DNA of 64,000 nt, taken from CAYRSS01 sp964426945. Its GTDB lineage: Bacteria > Planctomycetota > Phycisphaerae > UBA1845. The position numbers and the translations under genes are program-made. The DNA is taken from assembly GCA_964426945.1 (NCBI GenBank), contig CAYRSS010000005.1, positions 83,294 through 147,293 on the forward strand. Direction: 5' to 3'. Position 1 is the first letter of the stretch. Each line of letters opens with the position of its first letter. Positions 49,017-58,403 of this stretch are shown here, piece after piece. A model generated the notes under the pieces. That model made no database searches, had not been told where the DNA came from, and saw nothing but the letters and a program-made list of their open reading frames with translations.

Positions 49017-49077
49017 GCCTCGCCTTGAGGGACAGCCACCATCGGCCGATGATGAGGCCAACCGAGGGAGATCCCGC

Positions 49078-50115
49078 ATGCCTGACTGCACAACCGGACT
49101 TGCGCCGTCCGCTGCTCTATCGTGTCGCCCGACCCGTCGCGGCGTGCCGATCGCCGCGCTGCTGCTCCTGCTGACGGCGGTTCCGCGCGCCGTGGCCGAG
49201 GATCCCGGCGCGCCGCCGACGGCCGACGCTGCAACGGCCGTGCTGGGCGCGCCCCGCTCCCTCAAGCCCCAGGCCGAGGCGCTGGTCGCGGCGTTCGCCG
49301 GTGCGGCGGCCGGCCGCGCGCCGATTCGCATCGAGCCCGCCGCGGCCGAGAGCGGCGTCGCCTGTCTGGTCGAGGGAACTTGCGACGCCCTGTTGCTGCC
49401 GCGCGCCTCGGCCGAGGGCGAGCGCCGCCTCGTCCAGCACCGCCGGTCGATGGAACTGGTCGAAACCCCCTTCGCCGTCGGCGCGGTGGCCGTCATCGTG
49501 CACAAGGACAACCCGATCGCTTCGCTGACGCTCGAGCAGGTGGGCGCCGTCTTCCAGACGAGGGTTAACCGCTGGTCAGAACTCGACGTCATCATCACGG
49601 CGCCGGTTCAGGAGTCTGTCTGCGTGATCTGCCAGTCGCTGGCCGCCCGCGGGCAGCGCGCCCTGCTCGCCGAGGACCACACCCACGCCATCGCGCGCAC
49701 GCTCCAACGGATCATCCCGTCCGAAGACAGCGGCGCGCCGGCGGTGCTGAGGCAACTCGCCACCCGCGGCGACCGGCTCGGCAATCTGCTGACCACGGTG
49801 GGCGACAGCTTTGAAGTCCGCCGCCGCGTGGCGGACGACCCGCTCGCCATCGGCCTGGTCGTCTGGGGCGCGGTGGAATCGGAGGGCGTTCGCGTGGTCC
49901 CGATCCGCGCCAACGCGGATTCGCCGGCCCTTGAGCCCACGGAGGCCACCGTCCGCGACCGGAGCTATCCCCTCGCGCACTTCCTGTACTTCTGCACGGC
50001 GGGGGAGCCGGAGGGCACCATGAGTACGCTGCGGGCTTTCGCCATCGCCCCGCACGGCGACCTGAAGCCCTCGCCCCTGGCGGGGACCTTCCCGATCACG
50101 GCGAGCAAGCCGTAG
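49078..50115 (+). CDS. PstS-like substrate-binding protein
   Basis: The protein is 345 residues. A signal peptide ends near PRAVAE. PBP-fold features are ESGVACLVEGTCDALLLPR, VAVIVHKDNPIASLTLEQVGAVF (the conserved PstS-like lobe) and SYPLAHFLYFCTAGEP near the end. ATG 49078 has GGGAG seven bases upstream. No pstCAB or phoU genes are near, so this may be a sensor or lone binding protein. The ligand is unproven; phosphate or another oxyanion is the likeliest from the family. Confidence 0.8.
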   Translation: MPDCTTGLAPSAALSCRPTRRGVPIAALLLLLTAVPRAVAEDPGAPPTADAATAVLGAPRSLKPQAEALVAAFAGAAAGRAPIRIEPAAAESGVACLVEGTCDALLLPRASAEGERRLVQHRRSMELVETPFAVGAVAVIVHKDNPIASLTLEQVGAVFQTRVNRWSELDVIITAPVQESVCVICQSLAARGQRALLAEDHTHAIARTLQRIIPSEDSGAPAVLRQLATRGDRLGNLLTTVGDSFEVRRRVADDPLAIGLVVWGAVESEGVRVVPIRANADSPALEPTEATVRDRSYPLAHFLYFCTAGEPEGTMSTLRAFAIAPHGDLKPSPLAGTFPITASKP

Positions 50116-50158
50116 GGGACGGGCGTGCCGGAGCTCCGCGCCGCCGGGGCGAGGCAGG

Positions 50159-51220
50159 CTAGGGTATGCGACCGGCGAAAAACGCGTCCCAGATACGGTC
50201 CGCGAACAGGCGATGGGCCGCCACGTTCGGGTGAGCATCCGCGGAGTTCACGACCAATGCGTCGGGCTCATGGCCCTCGATCACAGGCAGCAGGTCCACC
50301 ACTTCGATCCCGCGTTCGGCAAACCAGCCGCGCACCTGCGTGTGGATGCGCGACGAAGACCACGCCGTGCCGCTCGTCTTGATGAACGGGAGCAGGGCCA
50401 CGCGAAGCCGCACGTTGCGCTCGCGGCAGGCTTCGACGATCTCGTCGATGTAGCCCAATTCCTCAGCGACGACCGCCGGGCTCTCGTATCCCGAAGCCAG
50501 CCAGTCGTGGTAGTTCCGCACGCTGGCCAGCAGCGGCGTGTACACGCGGCGGTAGAGATGGTCGAACAGCCACGAGCTTTCGGGGTTGAAGAAGGTCTGC
50601 TGCGGCGGTGAGGTGGGATCGCCGAACTCCGGCTTGGGCACGAGCTTCTCAATGTCGTTGGGCAGGAAGCACAACACCACCTCATCGACGCCGAGTTCGT
50701 CGATCACGTCGCGAATCGGCTGCACCTGGTCCTGCGTACCCCAGCCGCCCTTGGCGACGTTGAGCACCTCCACGCGGCCCACCGAAGCGCGACCCAGCCT
50801 CTCGCCGAGAATGTCCGTGAACCGATCCTCGACCCGGTCCACCCCCCAGCCCAGCGTGTACGAGTCGCCCACGAACGCGATGCGGTGCAGCCCCTCCGGC
50901 TTGGGTGTGCGCCACTCTCGATCACGGCAGTTCCACGCGTTGTAGTCGACGTTCACCAGGAACCACCGGCGGGAGGCGAGCGACGTGCCGAACGAATCGG
51001 TCTCGATGCTGAGAAACCGCAGGTAGGTCTCACCGAGGATCGCCGCCACGCCCAGCAGGCACAGCGTCACCAGCGCATTGCCGACCACGAGTCTCAGACG
51101 TGGACGCCGCTCACGCGGAAACAACCGAAAGAAGCACCAGGTGTGCAGGATCAGCGAGAGCAGCAGCACCCACCACAGCAGGTAGTCGGCCATGAAGCCG
51201 TACACGCTGGCCAGCATCAT
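50159..51220 (-). CDS. Membrane-anchored SGNH-hydrolase-like protein
   Basis: The protein is 353 residues. Two N-terminal membrane helices (LLWWVLLLSLILHTWCFF, then LVVGNALVTLCLLGVAAIL) precede an SGNH-type domain. Its block I is IAFVGDSYTLGWG, LNVAKGGWGTQDQ gives the Gly block, LCFLPNDIEK the Asn block, and SADAHPNVAAHRLFAD the catalytic Asp/His block. It is probably an esterase or acyltransferase acting on envelope sugars. ATG 51220 overlaps the nadC stop by four bases, with GGAG eight bases upstream, implying coupling to nadC. Confidence 0.82.
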   Translation of the reverse strand: MMLASVYGFMADYLLWWVLLLSLILHTWCFFRLFPRERRPRLRLVVGNALVTLCLLGVAAILGETYLRFLSIETDSFGTSLASRRWFLVNVDYNAWNCRDREWRTPKPEGLHRIAFVGDSYTLGWGVDRVEDRFTDILGERLGRASVGRVEVLNVAKGGWGTQDQVQPIRDVIDELGVDEVVLCFLPNDIEKLVPKPEFGDPTSPPQQTFFNPESSWLFDHLYRRVYTPLLASVRNYHDWLASGYESPAVVAEELGYIDEIVEACRERNVRLRVALLPFIKTSGTAWSSSRIHTQVRGWFAERGIEVVDLLPVIEGHEPDALVVNSADAHPNVAAHRLFADRIWDAFFAGRIP

Positions 51221-52104
51221 GCCACGCGCTCCAGCGAAAGGCTTAGCGCAGGAGCCGAGTGCGTCAGGGCGCCGATCGAGATGCGATCCACCCCCGTCTC
51301 CGCGACCGACCGGACCGTCTCGAGCGTGATGCCGCCCGAAGCCTCCAGGGCCACCTTGCCGGCCAGACCCAGCCCGTCGCGCAGCGCCACCGCCTCGCGT
51401 ATGTCCTCCAGCGAGAAGTTGTCCAGCAGGATCACGTCGATCCCCACGACCTTCATGAGTTCGCCGACCTGGGCGAGTGTGTCTGCCTCGACCATGACGA
51501 AGCTGGGCCGCGCGGCCGCGCCCGACAGCCGGTTGAGCATCTCGAAGACCGCTCCGGCAAGCCGCGGCGTCTCGACCCCGGCGATGTGGTTGTCCTTGAT
51601 GATGACCCCGTCGTAGAGCCCCATTCGATGATTGTGGCCGCCGCCGCAGCGCACCGCCGCCTTGTCGAGCCGCCGCCAGCCGGGAAGGGTCTTGCGCGTG
51701 TCGTAAATCTCCGCCGCGGTATCCGCGACCCGATCGACATACCGCCGCGTCAAGGTCGCGACGCCGCACATGCGCTGGAGGAAGTTCAGAAACACCCGCT
51801 CGGCCGAAAGGACCTGCCCCAGTCGCCCGCGGAGGATCGCCAGATCAGCGGGCACGGAGGCCAGACGGGCCCCGTCCTGTCCGCTCTCGGTCCAGACAAC
51901 TTCGATCGCCGGGTCGTACGCCGCGAGTACGGCCTCCCCGACCGCCCGACCGGCGAACACACCCGGCTGCTCGGCGATCAGCCGGAACGTGGCCGGCTCA
52001 TCCCTTCCGGGCAGGATCTCCGCGGAAAGATCCCCGCCGCCGAGGTCCTCGGCGCGGGCCAGTTCGATCAGGGTCTGCAGAGCGGCGGCATCATGCGGGG
52101 GCAT
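51217..52104 (-). CDS. nadC: Nicotinate-nucleotide pyrophosphorylase (carboxylating) NadC
   Basis: The protein is 295 residues, the family length. It begins MPPHDAAALQTLIELARAED and shows ILRGRLGQVLSAERVFLNFL, TRKTLPGWRRLDKAAVRCGG, the substrate-binding GHNHRMGLYD, and the barrel-end motif EASGGITLETVRSVAETGVD. It converts quinolinate and PRPP to nicotinate mononucleotide in NAD synthesis. A longer reading frame exists but ATG 52104 matches the family start. Confidence 0.95.
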   Translation of the reverse strand: MPPHDAAALQTLIELARAEDLGGGDLSAEILPGRDEPATFRLIAEQPGVFAGRAVGEAVLAAYDPAIEVVWTESGQDGARLASVPADLAILRGRLGQVLSAERVFLNFLQRMCGVATLTRRYVDRVADTAAEIYDTRKTLPGWRRLDKAAVRCGGGHNHRMGLYDGVIIKDNHIAGVETPRLAGAVFEMLNRLSGAAARPSFVMVEADTLAQVGELMKVVGIDVILLDNFSLEDIREAVALRDGLGLAGKVALEASGGITLETVRSVAETGVDRISIGALTHSAPALSLSLERVA

Positions 52105-52394
52105 GCTCGGATTGTGGTGTGGAGCCCAAGGCGGGGCAAGCGACCGGGGCGTGGCGCCGCGTCCGGTCCGCGGCGGGTTGAATCCGGACAGCGCCGCACT
52201 ACATTCCTTGGTGAGACCACTCGCAGGCCGCGGAGAGGGACCGCAACTCGCCGGGCGGCGGCGTGTACAACCGAGGGGCATCCCGCCATGTGCGGAGATG
52301 GTCTGTTTGCGCATAACTAGCGTTCCAGCATCGACTTAGAGCGATGCCGGGGCCGGAGAATGATCCACCCGATCGCGGAGAAAGTGGCCAGCCC

Positions 52395-53399
52395 ATGAAA
52401 CTGCGAGCGTGTCTTGCGGCCGCCCTGTTCTGTTCCTTGCCGACCGCCTTCGGGCAGTCGGCCGCCATCGAAGGCGTCGAGGCCCGACTGCGCCTCGTTT
52501 GCCCCTTCGTGCAGGTCGGTGAGCCGGTCTGGGCGATCCTGTCTCTCGAGAACACGACCGACGAGGCGGTAACCCTCGCCGTGCCGGGCGTCACGCCCGA
52601 CCTCCCCTCCCCCGAGAACGGCCTGCCGCTCTCGCACGTCTTCTCCGGCGACAAAGGTGCGGGGGTCGTCCTTTCGTCGGACACGGGGCGGTCGTGGGAG
52701 TTGCCGCAGGGGTACAAGCCCGAGGACCGCGCGCCGATCCTGACCATCGCCCCCCGCAGCACCGTCGGCGTCCGGCTCGACCTCGCGCAGTACTACCGCC
52801 CGCTCCGCGGCGTGGGTCTCTTTCGCTTGCAGTGGAAGCCCTACAACGGGCTTCTGGCGAGTGAGACCGTGACGGTCGACGTCTCGCCGCTCAAGCAGGC
52901 CGAGATCGTGACCGACTTTGGCCGCATGACCGTCCAGTTCTACTACGAGGACGCGCCGAACACGGTGTCGAATTTCATCGATCTGGCCCGGTCCAGCTTC
53001 TACACGAACCTCACGTTCCACCGTGTCGAGCCGGGCTACATGATCCTCGGCGGCGACCCGCGCGGCGACGGCACGGGCATCCGCTCTGACGGCAAGCGAA
53101 TTGCACCCGAGTTCAACGCCAAGCCGCACAAGAAGGGCACGCTCTCGATGGCCCTGGCTGACGACGACCCCGAGTCCGCCAGCAGCCAGTTCTTCATCTG
53201 CTACACGCGGCAGAAAGAGTGGGACGGCCGATACACCGTCTTCGGCGAGCTCGTTGGCCAGGAGTCGTTCGACACGCTCGACCGCCTGATGTCCGTCCCG
53301 GTCGACGCCAACGGCAAGCCCAGCCAGCCCATCTACATGCGGGCCGTGCGCATCGTCCAGGCCCCCTACCAGCCCGAGTTTCCGCACGCGTCCAAGTAA
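52395..53399 (+). CDS. Exported cyclophilin-type peptidyl-prolyl isomerase with an extra N-terminal domain
   Basis: The protein is 334 residues. A signal peptide ends near TAFGQS. Residues about 25-165 form a beta-sandwich-like domain of unknown family, and about 170-330 are a cyclophilin with the active-site phrases FHRVEPGYMILGGDPRGDG, SSQFFICYTRQ and WDGRYTVFGELV. Most catalytic positions are kept. It should catalyse proline isomerisation in exported proteins. ATG 52395 is chosen because the signal peptide starts there. Confidence 0.88.
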   Translation: MKLRACLAAALFCSLPTAFGQSAAIEGVEARLRLVCPFVQVGEPVWAILSLENTTDEAVTLAVPGVTPDLPSPENGLPLSHVFSGDKGAGVVLSSDTGRSWELPQGYKPEDRAPILTIAPRSTVGVRLDLAQYYRPLRGVGLFRLQWKPYNGLLASETVTVDVSPLKQAEIVTDFGRMTVQFYYEDAPNTVSNFIDLARSSFYTNLTFHRVEPGYMILGGDPRGDGTGIRSDGKRIAPEFNAKPHKKGTLSMALADDDPESASSQFFICYTRQKEWDGRYTVFGELVGQESFDTLDRLMSVPVDANGKPSQPIYMRAVRIVQAPYQPEFPHASK

Positions 53400-53499
53400 G
53401 CCTCTCCGCGCGGCGCGCAGCGCTCCGGCGGCCTGTGAAGGGCCGTAAAGGCGCTGGGGGCAGCATGCCCAGGGAATCAGCAGTACGGGCGGCGGGAGC

Positions 53500-54165
53500 T
53501 TACGTCACGTCCTGGCAGTCGAACTGCGCCTCCACGTCCTCGAGAACGCGCTCGAAGGACGCGAGACGTCGGCGGGCGATTTCCTTGACTTGCTCGAAGC
53601 GGAACGAATGGTCGATGTGCGCGGTCCAGAAGCTGTACTCCTTCTGGCGTCGCCACGTGTCGAGCACGGTCTGAACGCCGCGACCCTCCAGCGCGCCGCG
53701 ACGCAGGAGTTGCCACAGCGAGAGCGGCCCGACGGCGCAGAGGTTTTTGGCCTCCGTCACGACCTGCGATTCGATGGCCTTGATGTCCCGGTCGTTGAGC
53801 GTGCGGATGGCGTTGGAGGCGCGTTTGAGCGTGTCGGCGGAGAGCATCTCGGCGAGGCGTTCTTCCATGAACATCGCGCTGGTTTCGCGATGGGCCTCGC
53901 CGCGGGAGCGGCAGAGGATTTCCTGCGGGGTGACCTGGCCGTCGCGAACGCGGCTGATCCAGGCCGATTCGTGATAGAGGCAGGCCGCGACGACCGCCGA
54001 CTCGTCGAGGCTGCGAGGACGGATCTCCGGGAGCTGGGCGATCCGCTGGGCGGTGCGCGCCACCAGCGAACAGTGCTCCCACAGGAAGATGTCCTTCTCA
54101 CCGCCTTCGAGGGCGATGGTCAGGTCCGTGCGTGCACGATTCCAGAGAGCATCGAGCTTGGTCAT
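53500..54165 (-). CDS. HD-domain-like protein with altered metal motif
   Basis: The protein is 221 residues, mostly helical. WEHCSLVARTAQRIAQLPE and AACLYHESAW align in spacing with the first His and the central HD pair of HD phosphohydrolases, but the pair is His-Glu rather than His-Asp. A later Asp could be in LNDRD. It may be an inactive or modified HD protein, or another helical family. ATG 54165 has GGAGG twelve bases upstream, a little far. It stands alone. Confidence 0.5.
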   Translation of the reverse strand: MTKLDALWNRARTDLTIALEGGEKDIFLWEHCSLVARTAQRIAQLPEIRPRSLDESAVVAACLYHESAWISRVRDGQVTPQEILCRSRGEAHRETSAMFMEERLAEMLSADTLKRASNAIRTLNDRDIKAIESQVVTEAKNLCAVGPLSLWQLLRRGALEGRGVQTVLDTWRRQKEYSFWTAHIDHSFRFEQVKEIARRRLASFERVLEDVEAQFDCQDVT

Positions 54166-54669
54166 GAACCGCGTCCGCCTCCCCGCCGAACGGACCGCGA
54201 AGTCCGAACGACGAGGCGCCTCCCTTTCCCCGGACGTCAATCCCCGACCGCCGGCCACGACGCGGCCTGGTGCCGGACAGACCCGAACCGCCCGCCCGAA
54301 CCCACCCACGCCGAACAGCATGAACACGCCGGACGCGGGGCGACTACCGCTCGAATCCCCACAATCCGCCGGAAATTGACGTAATCCCGCCAGAACAGAG
54401 TCCACCAGTTTGCCGAGGGCCTTCGCCGAGTCGGCAACCTAGGAGCTTCATTGTAACGACATTACGGGACCTTCACCACCCCAAAATCGGGGTGGCCTTA
54501 AAGTGAGGTCGGAACGGCGTGAAGTCAAGGGGGGCAATCCGACATTGAGGCTGGAAGGAACCCCGGGAAACCCCGGAGTGGCACCCGCCGGGTGCGGGCG
54601 ACGAACGGTCGGCCCCAAACTGCCAAGCTCCGCGCGGGGGTCGCGAGCCGCGAGGAAAGCCAGCCGGGA
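54166..54669. other. Gene-free region with a small hairpin
   Basis: About 500 bases without a convincing gene. A 7-bp hairpin (CCACCCC, loop AAAATC, GGGGTGG) lies at 54476-54495 and lacks a T-run on either strand. A minus-strand TACAAT at 54450-54455 could be the -10 box for the HD-like gene; its -35 is poor. Confidence 0.35.
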
Positions 54670-55827
54670 TCACGGGGCCGGCTCCTCGAGCAGTTCGTAG
54701 TAGCAGTTCCGCTTGCGAGGCACCCATCCGGCGTCGCTGATGAGCCGGCGGATCTCACCCTCCGAGAGCCTGAACGTCGTGCCGGCCGCTGAGACGACGT
54801 TCTCCTCCATCATGACCGAGCCCATGTCGTTGGCCCCGAAAAACAGCGCCAACTGGCCGATCTTCGGTCCCTGGGTCACCCAGCTCGACTGGATGTTGGG
54901 GATGTTGTCGAGGAAGAGCCGGGCGAGGGCGGTCATGCGGAGGTACTCGTTGGCGTCGGCCAACACCAGGTGCTTGCCGTCGGGCAGGCCGGTGTAGTCG
55001 GCCGGCGGCTGCTTCACCCGGCCGAGGGGCGTATCACCGGGCTGGAAGGTCCAGCTGATGTACGCCGTGAACCCGCCGGTCTCGTCCTGCAACTCGCGGA
55101 TGAGCCGCAGGTGCTCGATGCGCTCCTCGATGGTCTCGATGTGGCCGAACATCATGGTGATGCTCGTTCGCATGCCGACGAGGTGCGCCTCGCGCATCAC
55201 TTCGAGGTACTGCGCGGTGTTGGTCTTGCCGAGGCCGATCTTGTCGCGAACGCGGTCGGCCAGGATCTCACCGCCGCCGCCGGGAATCGTGTCGAGCCCC
55301 GCCTCGCGAAGCCGCAGCAGCACGTCGCGGATGGGCATACCGAAGATCTGGTGAAACGCGTAGATCTCCGGCGGACTGAATGCGTGGATGTGCACGCTCG
55401 GATAGTTCCCGCGGATGAATCGCAGCAGATCAAGGTACCAGGAGAAGGGCAGAATCTCGGCGGGGACCAGCCCGCCCTGCATCAGCACCTGCGTGCCGCC
55501 GATCTCCAGCAGCTCGTCGATCTTCTGCCCGATCTCGTCGAACGAAAGGACGTAGCCTCCGGGCAGGTCGCGCCGGCCCGAGTCCATCCCCGGTGGATCT
55601 GCCTTGAAGTTGCAGAAGATGCACTTTGCCGTGCAGTAGTTGGCGTAGTTGATATTGCGATCGACGACGTACGTGCGATACGCCTCGGGGTGCAGGCGCA
55701 TGGTCACTGCGTGCGCCCGGCGGCCGAGTTCGTGGATCGGCGTGTGGCAGTACATGTCGAAGGCTTCCGCGGGCGTGATGCGCGAGGTCGCCACGGGGCG
55801 GACGTGTTCGGAAGCAAGCGTGGTCAT
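54670..55827 (-). CDS. mqnC: Cyclic dehypoxanthinyl futalosine synthase MqnC
   Basis: The protein is 385 residues, a radical-SAM enzyme of the futalosine menaquinone route. The iron-sulfur motif is CTAKCIFCNF (C-x3-C-x2-C), with GGTQVLMQGGL, HIHAFSPPEIYAF, LDTIPGGGGEIL, TMMFGHIETIEERIEHL and SWTFQPGDT, all MqnC-like. It cyclises dehypoxanthinyl futalosine. ATG 55827 overlaps the mqnA stop by four bases. The sister enzyme MqnE is similar in size; the TFQPG phrase favours MqnC. Confidence 0.9.
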   Translation of the reverse strand: MTTLASEHVRPVATSRITPAEAFDMYCHTPIHELGRRAHAVTMRLHPEAYRTYVVDRNINYANYCTAKCIFCNFKADPPGMDSGRRDLPGGYVLSFDEIGQKIDELLEIGGTQVLMQGGLVPAEILPFSWYLDLLRFIRGNYPSVHIHAFSPPEIYAFHQIFGMPIRDVLLRLREAGLDTIPGGGGEILADRVRDKIGLGKTNTAQYLEVMREAHLVGMRTSITMMFGHIETIEERIEHLRLIRELQDETGGFTAYISWTFQPGDTPLGRVKQPPADYTGLPDGKHLVLADANEYLRMTALARLFLDNIPNIQSSWVTQGPKIGQLALFFGANDMGSVMMEENVVSAAGTTFRLSEGEIRRLISDAGWVPRKRNCYYELLEEPAP

Positions 55828-56633
55828 GTCGTAGCCGGCTCCTGCAGCGGTGCGAGCGCGTCGTGCCGATGCACCAGCTCCGCGAATTTCTCCATGGCTT
55901 CGAACTGCCTCGGGCCGAGGGTGAACTTGAGCCGCGATCCGAGGTATCGCTTCGCGAGCGCAACCGGCCAGCCCATGCCCGGGCCGAAGTCCTCGGCCAG
56001 CATGTCCGCCGCCTTCACGCCGCGATCGCGCGCGGCCGAAAGCAGCTCGCCCAGACCGGCGTCGGGCAGATCCCACCGCGCCGCCCACACCGCGAACACG
56101 AATGGCATGGCGGTCAGCGACTTCCAGGCGGAGCCAAGATCGATCTGCGTTTCGTAGTCGATCAGGCGCTGAGTCACCACCTTGTCACCGATGAGGAGCA
56201 CGGCTTCGCATTCGTCGACCGTCTCGCGCCCCGTGAACCGCGAGAGCTGAAGTCGCTGCCCGTACAACTCCTGCCAGAGCACGCGGGCCAAAGCCACCGA
56301 AGTGTGCGAATCGCCATCGACGTGCAAGCGCCGGATCGACGCCGGCGCGACGCGCGAAAATACGCGGACGGTCAGGGTCTCGCCGTCGCAGCCGATGCAC
56401 GCGTCAGAGACGATTCGCCACTCGTCCCGGTGCCGAAGCCAGTCCACCACCGGCACCAGCGCCGCGTCGACCCGTCCGCGCGCGAGCAGCGCCGGCAGGC
56501 GCGAGGGCACGTCGAGGATGAGCTCCACGCCGGGGGTGGTGTGGAGCCCCGCGATCAGCGGCTTGGCGTTGAGGAACGAGACCGCTCCCAGACGCCGGGA
56601 GCTCTCGGTCGGGCTGGGTTGGCCTTCGATCAA
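55824..56633 (-). CDS. mqnA: Chorismate dehydratase MqnA
   Basis: The protein is 269 residues with a periplasmic-binding-like fold used as an enzyme. The family signatures are GAVSFLNAKPLIAGL at the N-terminus and VDGDSHTSVALARVLW in the middle, with IGDKVVTQRL and FVFAVWAARWD later. It removes water from chorismate, the first step of the futalosine pathway. The start is TTG 56633 with no strong ribosome site, so the exact N-terminus is uncertain. Confidence 0.9.
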   Translation of the reverse strand: MIEGQPSPTESSRRLGAVSFLNAKPLIAGLHTTPGVELILDVPSRLPALLARGRVDAALVPVVDWLRHRDEWRIVSDACIGCDGETLTVRVFSRVAPASIRRLHVDGDSHTSVALARVLWQELYGQRLQLSRFTGRETVDECEAVLLIGDKVVTQRLIDYETQIDLGSAWKSLTAMPFVFAVWAARWDLPDAGLGELLSAARDRGVKAADMLAEDFGPGMGWPVALAKRYLGSRLKFTLGPRQFEAMEKFAELVHRHDALAPLQEPATT

Positions 56634-57024
56634 GCGGGGTTTCCGCGGAGCTTCGCACCCGGGTCAAAGGCTCCACACGGGCCGTCCCCCGAGCCGGCCG
56701 CGTCTCCCGGGCGACCGCATGGGAGTATACTGGCCCCGACCGCTCCGCCCTGCAACGCCCGCCGCGGCTTTGCCGGTTTTCAGTGTTTTTGAAAGCCCGG
56801 TTTGCCCTCTCGGAGGGCGGAAAGCCGCGGTTGCGCGCGTTGACGCCCGCCATCCGCGTGGCTAAGACCGTGCCCGGCGGCGCGGGAGTCCACGGATAAA
56901 TGGTCCGGGCACCGGCTGAGTCGCCCTTCACGGAAAAGGGAAGCGGATTGACGCCGGAGCCAGACCCCTTTTTTCAACGGACAGGTAGGCCGTGCGTGGG
57001 GACACCGACGTGAGCGACAGCGCA
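56634..57024. other. Divergent region between mqnA and a lipoprotein gene
   Basis: The palindrome AGTATACT at 56724-56731 gives a TATACT -10-like box on both strands and could serve mqnA (about 85 bases away). -35 boxes are poor. A T-run at 56967-56974 is not preceded by a hairpin. Nothing else was recognised. Confidence 0.3.
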
Positions 57025-57630
57025 ATGACCAGCAGACGCCGGGGCAGAATGCGGCTGATCGCGACCATCTGTGCCGCGGCGGTCTCCGCCGTCGGCTGCG
57101 CCCCACGGGGAACTACGTTCACGGTCGTCGACCATCGCCCCGACGGCGAAAGTCGCCGCTACGTCGAGGCGTTCTCTGAGGCCTATTACGACACCGCCCC
57201 CGACGGCAACGTGACCGTCGTGCTCCGCTCGGTGACACCCAGCCTCGTTCACGCCGGCCAGCCGATCACGCAGACAATCGTACTTCGCAGCTTCTGGCGC
57301 CACGTACCCGGCAAAGCCCAGGACCATCCGACGCGGATTAACGCGACCGTCAGCTACGCCGTGCTGGTCGGCCCGGCCGGCACGGCTTTCGAGGGCGGTG
57401 GCGCGGTGTTCTGGTCGGAGAACGACGCGGGCGACACGCTGTCCGGCTCGGTCGACTACGCCGTGCTCGCCCCCACGCGGACTCTCAAGGATCCGGACCC
57501 GCTGTTCACCAACGTCGAGCTTTCCGGTGACTTCATCGCCCGGCGCCACAGCCGGATGACCACCCGTCTCGCCAACCAGCTCGACGGCACGTTCGGCCCC
57601 CTGCCGGCCGGATCGGCCCACGGCCGATAA
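57025..57630 (+). CDS. Small lipoprotein of unknown function
   Basis: About 201 residues. A basic start is followed by LIATICAAAVSAVGC, a lipobox with Cys near residue 25. The mature part is beta-rich with VTVVLRSVTPSLVHAGQPIT, DHPTRINATVSYAV and VELSGDFIARR. No family is recognised. ATG 57025 is chosen; GTG 56992 and ATG 57049 are also possible. It lies upstream of the heat-shock cluster but is separated by about 250 bases. Confidence 0.7.
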   Translation: MTSRRRGRMRLIATICAAAVSAVGCAPRGTTFTVVDHRPDGESRRYVEAFSEAYYDTAPDGNVTVVLRSVTPSLVHAGQPITQTIVLRSFWRHVPGKAQDHPTRINATVSYAVLVGPAGTAFEGGGAVFWSENDAGDTLSGSVDYAVLAPTRTLKDPDPLFTNVELSGDFIARRHSRMTTRLANQLDGTFGPLPAGSAHGR

Positions 57631-57790
57631 CCCGCCACGCGCCGCCGCGTCTCGCCAGCGTGGCGCCTGCCTGCCACGCTCGCCAGCTCCGCCAGAATGG
57701 CGGACCGACGGCTCACTTCATCCGCACTGAAAACGATCTAAGTTATTGCATTTGCTGAATTTGCGTCGCCAAGGTGGCGCTTCGATCGAA

Positions 57791-57806
57791 TGGCACGCGG
57801 CTTGTA
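57791..57806 (+). promoter_or_regulatory. Sigma-54-like promoter of the small heat-shock operon
   Basis: TGGCACGCGGCTTGTA closely matches the -24/-12 consensus; the only strong deviation is GT in place of GC at -12. A start near 57818 would give a leader of about 60 bases. A small inverted repeat (CGCCA, AGG, TGGCG) lies just upstream. No CIRCE element is present. Confidence 0.45.
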
Positions 57807-57877
57807 CTACGGAATCCCGTTGGTTCCGACCCGTATGTCAGCGGGATGGGCCTGAGAGTTTGAAAGGAGGATGCCAC

Positions 57878-58318
57878 ATGCTTCGCGGTATGTTCCCCAC
57901 GAATCGATTCGAGCAGCTCCGCCAGGAGATGGAGAACATCTTCGAGGACATCAACGGCGGCGGCCTGACCCATGCGATTGCGCGTCGGGCGGGCGTCTAC
58001 CCGGTGCTCAACATCTGGGACGAGGGTGAGCGGCTGGGTGTGGAGGCGGAGATCCCCGGCGTCAATCGCGACGACCTCGAGATCTACGCCGTGGGCAACG
58101 AACTGACCATCAAGGGCCGTCGGCAGGCCATGGAGGGCGAGAATCTGGCGTTCCATCGCCGCGAGCGCGGCACCGGCGAGTTCACCCGCGTCGTGACCCT
58201 CCCGGTGGAGGTGGAGGCGGAGGGCATCGAAGCGGTGTTGAAGGACGGCGTGCTGACGCTGCACTTGCCCAAGGCAGCCAGCGCCCGCCCGCGTCAGATC
58301 ACGGTCAAGACGAACTAG
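57878..58318 (+). CDS. Small heat-shock protein (Hsp20), copy 1
   Basis: The protein is 146 residues. The N-terminal arm (RFEQLRQEMENIFEDI) precedes the alpha-crystallin domain (about 45-135), with VEAEIPGVNRDDLEI, an FHRRERGTGEFTRVV strand and AVLKDGVLTLHLPK. The C-terminal tail ends in an Ile-x-Val anchor (QITVKT). It should form oligomers that hold unfolding proteins. A very strong site, AAAGGAGG, lies seven bases before ATG 57878. First of three tandem copies. Confidence 0.95.
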   Translation: MLRGMFPTNRFEQLRQEMENIFEDINGGGLTHAIARRAGVYPVLNIWDEGERLGVEAEIPGVNRDDLEIYAVGNELTIKGRRQAMEGENLAFHRRERGTGEFTRVVTLPVEVEAEGIEAVLKDGVLTLHLPKAASARPRQITVKTN

Positions 58319-58403
58319 AAACGATAGGGACCGCCCGGAATCGTCGGCACACCGACCGATCCCGAGGTGACGGCCCCCACGATCCGAAAGGAGTGACAGC
58401 ACC

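Noticed and set aside
54476..54495. Hairpin considered as a terminator for mqnC or the HD-like gene.
   Set aside because: No T-run follows on either strand, and it lies nearly 200 bases from the mqnC stop.
56726..56731. ATG just downstream of the minus-strand TATACT as an alternative mqnA start.
   Set aside because: It is in frame but meets a stop codon before reaching mqnA.
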